64,000 nt of DNA. Origin: Streptomyces canus (GTDB lineage: Bacteria > Actinomycetota > Actinomycetes > Streptomycetales > Streptomycetaceae). Shown piece by piece: positions 27,371 to 34,381 of the stretch (position 1 is its first letter; the number at the start of each line of letters is the position of its first letter). The stretch spans positions 4,154,001-4,218,000 of the forward strand of contig NZ_JAUSWW010000001.1 of NCBI RefSeq assembly GCF_030815415.1, in the 5' to 3' direction. Made by a program: the position numbers and the translations under genes. Below the pieces are notes generated by a model. The model saw only the letters and a program-made list of their open reading frames with translations, did no database searches and was not told the DNA's origin.

Positions 27371-28720
27371 ATGACTCAGCAGGGGGTGCGCTGGAGCGCG
27401 GACCAGGTGCTGGCACTGGCGCCTGACGCCGCATCACGCAAAGCGGGAAGCAAACTCGGGGCGGCGGGGCCGTGGTCCGAGGCGGGGAGTTCCGACGAGG
27501 GGACGGTGTGGGGGCAGTGCAAGGGCAGTGGCAGCAAGCCGTATCAGACGGTCGTCGACATCGCGGACGTGTCCGGGCCGGCGTACAAGTGCAGTTGTCC
27601 GAGCCGCAAGTTCCCGTGCAAACACGCCCTCGGGCTGCTGTTGCTCTGGGCGGGCGAGGACGGCGCGGTGCCGCGGGGGCAGGCGCCGGACTGGGCGGAG
27701 CAGTGGCTGGAGGGGAGAAGGAAGCGGGCGGAGGAGAAGAAGGACGCGACGGCGTCCGCCGGCGGCGGTGGTGATCCGGAGGCGGCCAGGCGCAGGGCGG
27801 AGCGCCGGGCCACGCTGGTCACCGCGGGGGCGACGGAGCTGGAGCAGCGCCTCGCGGATCTGCTGCGCGGCGGGCTCGCCGGTGCGGAGCAGGCGGGGTA
27901 CGGGATGTGGGAGGAGACCGCGGCCCGCATGGTCGACGCCCAGGCACCCGGACTCGCTGCCCGGGTGCGGGAGTTGGGGGCGATTCCGTCGTCCGGTCCG
28001 GGCTGGCCGGTGCGGCTGCTGGAGGAGTGCGCGCTCCTCCACCTCCTGGACCAGGGCTGGCTGCGGCGCGAGCGGCTGCCCGGGGATCTGGCGGCGACGG
28101 TCCGTTCCCGTATCGGGCTGCCCGCCTCGGCGGACGGGCCGGCGGTGCGGGACCGCTGGCTGGTGCTCGCCCAGTACGACACGGCGGACGCCCGGCTGAC
28201 GACCCGCCGGATCTGGCTGCACGGCGCCGAGTCCGGGCGCATGGCCCTGCTCCTCTCCTTCGGCGCCGCCGGCCGCGCTCCCGAACTGGCTCTGCCGGTG
28301 GGCCTGGTCCTGGAGGCGGAGGTGTCCGCGTACCCGGGTGCCGGGCAGGTGCGGGCGGCGCTGGGCGAACAGTTCGCACCACCGGCGCCCGCGGAGATAC
28401 GCCCGCCGGGGACGACCACGGCCCAGGCGGCGGCCCGTTACGGCGAGGCGCTGCGCGACGACCCGTGGCTGGACTCGGTCCCGGTGACGCTGGACCGGGT
28501 CGTCCCGACCCCGGACGGCGACACGTGGCAACTGGCGGACGCCGGCGGGGACACGGCGCTGCCGCTCACCCCTACCGCCCACTCCCGCCCGGGCCTGTGG
28601 CGCCTGGTCGCCCTCTCGGGCGGCGCCCCGGTGAAGGTCTTCGGCGAGTGCGGCCACCGCGGCTTCACCCCGCTGACGGCCTGGCCCGAGGGGGCGGGCG
28701 AAGGGGTGGCGCTGTACTGA
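27371..28720 (+). CDS. SWIM zinc-finger protein
   Basis: 449 residues from ATG 27371; an earlier in-frame start (27341) would lie inside the promoter. The SWIM motif CSCPSRKFPCKH gives ligands Cys74, Cys76, Cys83 and His85 in the order CxC-x6-CxH, a nucleic-acid or protein-binding zinc site. A charged linker (RRKRAEEKKDATAS) follows, then a large Ala/Leu-rich domain without recognised catalytic motifs. SWIM proteins of this type are found next to DUF5691, MoxR and VWA genes in many bacteria; they are divergently arranged here. Confidence 0.9.
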   Translation: MTQQGVRWSADQVLALAPDAASRKAGSKLGAAGPWSEAGSSDEGTVWGQCKGSGSKPYQTVVDIADVSGPAYKCSCPSRKFPCKHALGLLLLWAGEDGAVPRGQAPDWAEQWLEGRRKRAEEKKDATASAGGGGDPEAARRRAERRATLVTAGATELEQRLADLLRGGLAGAEQAGYGMWEETAARMVDAQAPGLAARVRELGAIPSSGPGWPVRLLEECALLHLLDQGWLRRERLPGDLAATVRSRIGLPASADGPAVRDRWLVLAQYDTADARLTTRRIWLHGAESGRMALLLSFGAAGRAPELALPVGLVLEAEVSAYPGAGQVRAALGEQFAPPAPAEIRPPGTTTAQAAARYGEALRDDPWLDSVPVTLDRVVPTPDGDTWQLADAGGDTALPLTPTAHSRPGLWRLVALSGGAPVKVFGECGHRGFTPLTAWPEGAGEGVALY

Positions 28721-29112
28721 GACGGCCGGAGCACGGGCCGTCCTGCCGCACAGCCGTCCGCGTACCCAGGCCGAGCGCGCGGCGCGCCCTCGCCGGCGCG
28801 ACGCCACGGACGTACCCGCCCACCGCACCACAAGTACCACCCGGCCACCGGCTCCGCGGCACCCGCACACGCCGACGCCGATTCCATCCGCGCCGACCTC
28901 GGAGGACATACGGACACCAACGTCCACGCCACGCGCACCGGCCGCGCGGCACACACGGACTCGGACGACAACACCCACGTCACCCGCTGCCATCGCGCGG
29001 CCCACACAGGCACCGGTACCTGCACCGGTGTCCCCTCGCACTCCCGCACCTCCGGACACACCCACCGCCCCACCTCCCCCGCACGCCACGGCGTCCCACG
29101 GAAAGGACCCGC
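28721..29112 (+). other. 392-nt gap between SWIM and DUF5691 genes
   Basis: No convincing gene on either strand. Very GC-rich, Cys/His/Arg-codon-rich in every frame, which is atypical of Streptomyces coding DNA. The DUF5691 gene has its own ribosome site (GAAAGGA, 29101-29107), so both genes may still form one transcript. No clear hairpin terminator seen. Confidence 0.4.
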
Positions 29113-30735
29113 ATGAACAGCACGTCCACACCTGTGGATTCACCCGCGCAGGACGTCTGGGAGGAACTCGTCACCACCGCCCTGCTCGGGACGGACCGGC
29201 GCACCCCGCCGGGCGCGGTTCCCGGCCGGGCGGCACCCGTCGCCCTGCTGGACGCGGCGGCGACGCAGACCGTACGGCGGCGGGCCGGGCTGCGGCCCGC
29301 CCCGGCGGCGGCGCGGCCGGACCCGGCGCCCGAGGATGCCCGTCCCGCCCTGCCCGCCGCCGCGGCCCGCAGGCTCTCGATGCTGCTGGCCGACCGTCCG
29401 GGCACGGGCGGCGGTGGCCGTCGCGGCACGGCGCCGGACCTCATGGAACTGCTGCCCCAGTGGCTGGCGACGGCGAACGCCCGCGGCTTCGCGGCACCCC
29501 CCGAGGTGCTGCCGGCGCTGTTGGACGCGGCCCGGGGACGTACGGACCTGCGGCCCGCGGCACTGGCGTTCGCGGGCCCGCGTGCCGTGTGGCTGGCCCG
29601 GCTGAACCCGGACTGGCGGTTCGCCCTGCGCGCGGCACCGGGAGGGGACCCGGCGCTGCCGCACCCGCGGGACACGGACCGGGTCCGGCAGCTGTGGCAG
29701 GAGGGCCTGTTCGCGGAGCGGGTCGCACTGCTCGCCGCGATACGGGCCCGTGAGCCCGCCGCCGCGCGGGAGCTGCTGGCGACGACGTGGGCGACGGAGC
29801 GGGCCGAGGACCGTCTGATGTTCCTGGACTCGCTGCGGACGGGTCTCGGCGCCGATGACGAGCCGTTCCTGGAGCAGGCGCTGGCCGACCGGAGCCGTAA
29901 CGTCCGGGCGACCGCTGCCGAGTTGCTCTCCGCGCTGCCGGGCTCGGCGCTCGCCGCGCGGATGGCGTTCAGGGCGACGGCGTGCGTGGCCCTGGACCGT
30001 ACGCGGGAGACACCGACGATCACCGTGGAGGCGCCGTTCGAGTGCGACGCGAGCATGGAGCGGGACGGTGTAGTGCTCAAGGCTCCGGCGGGACGGGGTG
30101 AACGGTCGTGGTGGTTCGGCCAGTTGGTGGAGGCGGCACCCCTGGGGACGTGGGCGGCGCGGCTCGGTGGGCGTTCGCCGCAGGAGATCGTGGCGCTGCC
30201 GGTGACGGACGACTGGCGGGCCGAGTTGCACGCGGCGTGGTGCCGGGCGGCCGTACGGCAGCGGGACGCGGCCTGGGCGCGTGCGCTGCTGGGAGCGCCC
30301 GGGGCGCCCGAGGCCGGGGGTCCCGGGGCGGTGTCCCTGGCCGAGCGCGCCAAGCTGCTCGGCACGCTGGGCTCCGCCGAGCGGGCCGACTGGGTGGCCG
30401 GGTTCATCGCGGCGCATGGGCTGTCGGAGGCGTTTCAGCTGCTCGGGGGGTGTGCGGTGCCGTGGGCGGAGCCGCTCGGGCGGGCTGTGGTGGACGCGCT
30501 CAACATCGCGCGGGACGCGGGGAGTTACCCATGGAGTTTCAGTGGAGTGATGGGGCTGGCGGAGCGGTGTCTCGATCCGTCCGAGGCGGGGCGGCTCGAC
30601 GGGCTGCTGGCGGTGCCGGACGAGTCGGAGGACGCGAGCCCCGGGGCCGGCGGGTACTGGGCGGAGGCGTTCCAGCGGCTGGTGACGACGTTGCGGCTGC
30701 GGGCGGCGATGGCGCGGGAGTTGGGGGCGCTCTGA
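29113..30735 (+). CDS. DUF5691 protein
   Basis: 540 residues, ATG 29113. Family typical features: N-terminal WEELVTTALLGTDRR, then HEAT/ARM-like alpha-helical content (RMVFLDSL-type and LADRSRNVRATAAELLSALPGS, reminiscent of a HEAT repeat at about 255-280). The Trp-rich segment ERSWWFGQLVEAAPLGTW is near 325-345. No catalytic motif. It lies downstream of the SWIM gene and is presumed to act with it as a scaffold in the MoxR/VWA system; this is inference from conserved gene neighbourhoods. Confidence 0.88.
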   Translation: MNSTSTPVDSPAQDVWEELVTTALLGTDRRTPPGAVPGRAAPVALLDAAATQTVRRRAGLRPAPAAARPDPAPEDARPALPAAAARRLSMLLADRPGTGGGGRRGTAPDLMELLPQWLATANARGFAAPPEVLPALLDAARGRTDLRPAALAFAGPRAVWLARLNPDWRFALRAAPGGDPALPHPRDTDRVRQLWQEGLFAERVALLAAIRAREPAAARELLATTWATERAEDRLMFLDSLRTGLGADDEPFLEQALADRSRNVRATAAELLSALPGSALAARMAFRATACVALDRTRETPTITVEAPFECDASMERDGVVLKAPAGRGERSWWFGQLVEAAPLGTWAARLGGRSPQEIVALPVTDDWRAELHAAWCRAAVRQRDAAWARALLGAPGAPEAGGPGAVSLAERAKLLGTLGSAERADWVAGFIAAHGLSEAFQLLGGCAVPWAEPLGRAVVDALNIARDAGSYPWSFSGVMGLAERCLDPSEAGRLDGLLAVPDESEDASPGAGGYWAEAFQRLVTTLRLRAAMARELGAL

Positions 30736-30742
30736 CGGAGCC

Positions 30743-30765
30743 GGCCGGCGTCGGTCACGCCGGCC
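30743..30765. terminator. Bidirectional terminator
   Basis: GGCCGGCGT (30743-30751) pairs perfectly with ACGCCGGCC (30757-30765) over a 5-nt loop, between the convergent DUF5691 and B12-binding genes. Confidence 0.6.
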
Positions 30766-30782
30766 CGCCGTCTCGGATCGGC

Positions 30783-31199
30783 CTATGCCCCTGCCGGCTG
30801 CTGCACGTTGGCCCGGACCCAGTCCACGATCGCCTGTGTGGTCGCCCCCGGGGTGAAGATCTCCGCGACCCCCTTCTCCTTCAGCGGGGCGATGTCCGCC
30901 TCGGGAATGATCCCGCCGCCGAAGACGAGGATGTCCGCCGCGTCCCGCTCCTTGAGCAGGTCGATGACGGCGGCGAACAGCGTGTTGTGGGCGCCGGAGA
31001 GGATGGAGAGGCCGATCGCGTCGGCGTCCTCCTGGATCGCGGTGTCGACGATCTGCTCGGGCGTCTGGTGGAGCCCGGTGTAGATGACCTCCATACCGGC
31101 GTCGCGCAGCGCCCGCGCGATCACCTTGGCCCCGCGATCGTGTCCGTCGAGCCCCGGCTTGGCCACCACGACGCGGATCGGACCGGCTGCCACACCCAT
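30783..31199 (-). CDS. icmB: Cobalamin-binding small subunit of an acyl-CoA mutase (IcmB type)
   Basis: 138 residues from ATG 31199 (GGAGG five bases upstream). A stand-alone B12-binding domain: DGHDRG (Asp18, His20, Gly23) supplies the lower-ligand His in the DxHxxG motif; GLSILSGAHNTLF and VFGGGIIPEAD are the SxL and GG loops. It is the size of the small subunit of isobutyryl-CoA mutase (about 136 residues), which interconverts isobutyryl- and n-butyryl-CoA with a large subunit encoded elsewhere. A methylmalonyl-type partner cannot be excluded from sequence alone. Confidence 0.88.
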   Translation of the reverse strand: MGVAAGPIRVVVAKPGLDGHDRGAKVIARALRDAGMEVIYTGLHQTPEQIVDTAIQEDADAIGLSILSGAHNTLFAAVIDLLKERDAADILVFGGGIIPEADIAPLKEKGVAEIFTPGATTQAIVDWVRANVQQPAGA

Positions 31200-31780
31200 C
31201 ACTGCCTCCATGAAGCGACTGCATCCATCCGTACCGACAAGTACCGAACATGCCATGTATGTCACCGCGACGGCGCCGATACGACCCGGACGTCCTCACA
31301 CCACCTTGTGCGAGGAAGTGAACGAACGTTATCTCCACCATCCCGTAACCGGCAGTTTCGCGGTGCGGACCGAGGGGGAAATCACACGGAGGGACACGTT
31401 CGCCGCGCACCGTTCCGAGTCTTTGCGGCACACGGGCCGCAGCGGTACGCGGCCCCCGTACCGCAGTGGGAGCAAGCGCAACGGGAGCCGCAACGAGGTC
31501 GCCGTGCCACCGCGCCGCGGGCCGCGCGCCGGGGCGGTGCGGTGTACCGACGGTGGCACGAAGGGCACGCAGGGCAGGTAAGGCACGACAGCGGGGAGCC
31601 TCGTCGCCACACCGGCAGGGAGCCTCGCCAGGTCATCGGCGCACCACGCTCCACGCGCGCCGCTCGCCGAGCTCACCCCACGCGCCCTCCTCATGCCTCC
31701 TCGGTCGCCTCCGCCGCGGCCTCCCACGAGGGCACACGGGGGACAGAGCTGTCTTCACGTGTGCCGACAGGAGGTCGGCC
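31200..31780. other. 581-nt divergent intergenic region
   Basis: No gene supported on either strand; the open frames here have poor codon bias and extreme composition. Holds the promoters for icmB (leftward) and the lipase (rightward). A direct repeat GGGAGCCTCG occurs at 31594 and 31618 (24 bp apart); no strong palindrome seen. Confidence 0.4.
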
Positions 31781-32647
31781 ATGAAGGTCACCAGGGCAGT
31801 GGCGCCCTTTCTTCCGCTCTGCCAGCGGCTGCTCCCGAGCAGAATTGCGGGCCTGTCCGCGGCTCTCCTGAGGGCGACCGCCCTGGAGATCGCGATCCTC
31901 GCCGGACACCTCCTCCTCTACCCCTCCGGTGTCCTGCAGGAGCGCCGGGCGCCGGCCGTCCCGCTCCCTTCCCCGGACGGCCCCGCCCAACTGCCGACGG
32001 AGGCCAAACCGCCGGTCGTCCTGCTGCACGGCTTCATCGACAACCGCTCGGTCTTCGTGCTGTTGCGCCGCAGCCTCCTCCAGCACGGCCACCGCCGGGT
32101 CGAGTCGCTGAACTACTCACCGTTGACGTGCGACATCCGCACCGCGGCCGAGCTGCTCGGCCGGCACATAGCGGAGATCTGCGAGCGCACGGGCAGCAGG
32201 CAGGTCGATGTCGTGGGGCACAGCCTGGGCGGACTGATAGCGCGGTACTACGTACAGTGTCTCGGCGGTGACCTGCGGGTACGCACCCTGGTCACGCTCG
32301 GTACCCCGCATTCCGGGACCCGGGTGGTGCCGCTGGCGGACGCGCACCCGATCGTGCGGCAGATGCGCCCCGGCTCGGACGTCCTCAAGGAGCTGACCCA
32401 GCCCGCGCCCGGCTGCCGTACGCACTTCGTGAGCTTCTGGAGCGACCTCGACCATCTGATGGACCCGCTGGAGACCGCCTGCATCGACCATCCCGACCTG
32501 ATGGCGCAGAACGTCCAGGTGAGCGGGGTCGGGCATCTCGCCCTCCCGGTGCACCCGGCCGTCGCGACCGGGATACGGCAGGCCCTCGACACCTCACCGG
32601 CAGAAGCCACGTCCGCAGCCGAGGCCGGCGGTCTGACAGTGGCGTGA
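31781..32647 (+). CDS. Lipase-type alpha/beta hydrolase, membrane-anchored or exported
   Basis: 288 residues. ATG 31781 with AGGAGG at 31769-31774. N-terminal hydrophobic segment (about 22-50: AGLSAALLRATALEIAILAGHLLLY) likely anchors it in the membrane. Oxyanion region VVLLHGF (79-85), nucleophile elbow GHSLGG with Ser148, and late GHLALPVHP with a candidate catalytic His. Resembles PGAP1/DUF676-like and Streptomyces triacylglycerol-lipase-like proteins. Substrate unknown. Confidence 0.88.
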   Translation: MKVTRAVAPFLPLCQRLLPSRIAGLSAALLRATALEIAILAGHLLLYPSGVLQERRAPAVPLPSPDGPAQLPTEAKPPVVLLHGFIDNRSVFVLLRRSLLQHGHRRVESLNYSPLTCDIRTAAELLGRHIAEICERTGSRQVDVVGHSLGGLIARYYVQCLGGDLRVRTLVTLGTPHSGTRVVPLADAHPIVRQMRPGSDVLKELTQPAPGCRTHFVSFWSDLDHLMDPLETACIDHPDLMAQNVQVSGVGHLALPVHPAVATGIRQALDTSPAEATSAAEAGGLTVA

Positions 32648-32671
32648 CAGCCGCAGGACAGCCGTCCAACA

Positions 32672-32689
32672 TCGAACAATCTTCGAACA
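32672..32689 (+). repeat. TCGAACA direct repeat, 11-bp phased
   Basis: TCGAACA at 32672-32678 and again at 32683-32689, one helical turn apart, about 160 nt upstream of the M23 gene. May be a regulator site for that gene; otherwise nothing distinctive is seen in this gap. Confidence 0.25.
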
Positions 32690-32845
32690 CAAGGCCAAAC
32701 TCGCGCCCGCAGTCCCCCGAAACACGGCCGAATGCCCGTTTCCTGAAGGCGCGAAACCCGTTGAAGATTGTCGCGCCCGCATACCGGCGGGTACAGTCAC
32801 CGCACTGCTCTGGCAGCCCCTGTTGTCGAGGCGAAAGAGAAGTTG

Positions 32846-34300
32846 GTGAACGATCCGTACCCGTCGGGGACCATGACCACCCCGGCCCCCGCTTCCGACA
32901 CCTCGGCGCACTACACGTCGTACGGCACGCAGGAAGCCCAGTACGGTGACCACGCCACGTACGGTTACGACACGGGCGCCCACACCACCGCGCACTTCGA
33001 CACGGACCCCCTGTTCGGCAGTCTCCCCGGCGAGAACACCGGGTCGTACGACGCCAGTCAGTGGGCCACGGACAGTCATCAGACCCTGAACTACGACGCG
33101 TACGCGGCCCAGCACCACGCCGCCTACGACACCGGCGCGTACGACACGACGGCCTGGACCGGCGAGCACCAGCAGCTCTCCGTGATCCCCCCGCAGGCCG
33201 GCGCGCCCGACGCGAGCGGCCAGTTGGACGCGAACGCCTGGCTCCAGCCCGACCAGTCCGGGGCCACCGCCGACCAGACCCAGCACTGGGAATGGGGCAC
33301 GCAGGCCTTCGACACCGGCGCGTACGACGCCACGCAGTGGAACTCCGACGGCACCACGCCGGCCCACGAGGAGTCCGTCGACCACCAGTCGACAGCGATG
33401 TTCGAGCAGGTCACGTACGAGGAACCGGCCGCGCACGACGCCGAGTTGAGCGCCACCGGCGAACTGCCCGCCCTCTCCGAGGAGGACGCCGCCCCGCTCC
33501 TGGACGATCAGGAGGACGCCGCCCCGGCCCCGGGCTCACGCATGGCCGCCCGTAACGCGGGCCGTTCCCGGCGCCGTCCGCCCCCCAAGCGCTCCGCGCT
33601 GATGAAGATCGCCGTGCCCTCCGCTTGCGTCATGGGTGTCACCGGGATCGCCGCCGCCTCCGTCGGTGGCCTGAGCGACGACAAGAACACCTCGACGACC
33701 GCGTCCGACGTGACGACCAAGTCCGTCAAGCCGTCCGCCGCGAACAACAAGCTGGACACCCAGCTCGCGAGCCTCTCCGCGGGCGCCGACGACTTCGCCG
33801 ACCGCGCCAGCCGTACGCAGGAGCGCATCGACCTCAAGGCCCAGCAGGTGGCCGAGAAGAAGAAGGCGGCGGAGGAGGCGGCCCGCAAGGAGCGGCTGCG
33901 CCCCAAGTTCGCGCTCCCGGTGGCTCGGCACGGCCTCAGCGCCTACTACGGGCAGGCCGGCGTCAACTGGATGTCCGTGCACACCGGCATCGACTTCCCG
34001 GTCTCCTACGGCACGACGGTGATGGCCGCGACCGACGGCACCGTGCGGACGCAGTGGAACAGCGCCTACGGCAACATGATGATCGTGACCGCGATGGACG
34101 GCACGGAGACGTGGTACTGCCACCTCTCCAGCTACCGCGTCGCCTCCGGTACGACCGTCAAGGCCGGCGACCCGATCGCGTACTCCGGCAACTCCGGCAA
34201 CTCCACGGGACCGCACCTGCACTTCGAGGTCCGCCCTGCCGGCGGCTCGGCGATCGACCCGCTTCCGTGGCTGCGCAGCCACGGGCTGGACCCGACGTAA
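32846..34300 (+). CDS. M23 metallopeptidase with large Tyr/Asp-rich cytoplasmic tail
   Basis: 484 residues from GTG 32846 (GAAAGAGAAG in front). Residues 1-245 form a low-complexity N-terminal tail with repeats such as YDTGAYD, FDTGAYD, YDTGAH and YDASQW, then an Arg-rich stretch. One membrane helix lies at about 253-275. Then come a coiled-coil stalk (ERIDLKAQQVAEKKKAAEEAA) and an M23 domain at about 350-484. Zinc/catalytic residues are complete: His379 and Asp383 (SVHTGIDF), His457 and His459 (PHLHFE). Predicted peptidoglycan endopeptidase outside the membrane. Rv0950c, adjacent to uvrD1 in M. tuberculosis, is the syntenic M23 protein. The Tyr/Thr-rich inner tail could be a kinase target or a protein-binding array. 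Confidence 0.92.
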   Translation: MNDPYPSGTMTTPAPASDTSAHYTSYGTQEAQYGDHATYGYDTGAHTTAHFDTDPLFGSLPGENTGSYDASQWATDSHQTLNYDAYAAQHHAAYDTGAYDTTAWTGEHQQLSVIPPQAGAPDASGQLDANAWLQPDQSGATADQTQHWEWGTQAFDTGAYDATQWNSDGTTPAHEESVDHQSTAMFEQVTYEEPAAHDAELSATGELPALSEEDAAPLLDDQEDAAPAPGSRMAARNAGRSRRRPPPKRSALMKIAVPSACVMGVTGIAAASVGGLSDDKNTSTTASDVTTKSVKPSAANNKLDTQLASLSAGADDFADRASRTQERIDLKAQQVAEKKKAAEEAARKERLRPKFALPVARHGLSAYYGQAGVNWMSVHTGIDFPVSYGTTVMAATDGTVRTQWNSAYGNMMIVTAMDGTETWYCHLSSYRVASGTTVKAGDPIAYSGNSGNSTGPHLHFEVRPAGGSAIDPLPWLRSHGLDPT

Positions 34301-34324
34301 GACGTAAGGCGACAACTTCCCTGA

Positions 34325-34355
34325 GAGCCCCCGCACTTCACAGCAGCGGGGGCTC
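34325..34355. terminator. Bidirectional terminator between M23 and pcrA
   Basis: GAGCCCCCGC (34325-34334) pairs with GCGGGGGCTC (34346-34355), 11-nt loop, between convergent stop codons at 34300 and 34382. Confidence 0.8.
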
Positions 34356-34381
34356 ACTCATGGAACCGCCTGGAACGGCCC

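Noticed and set aside
31466..31780. In-frame extension upstream of the lipase start
   Set aside because: Basic, low-complexity translation with poor codon bias; a strong ribosome site precedes ATG 31781.
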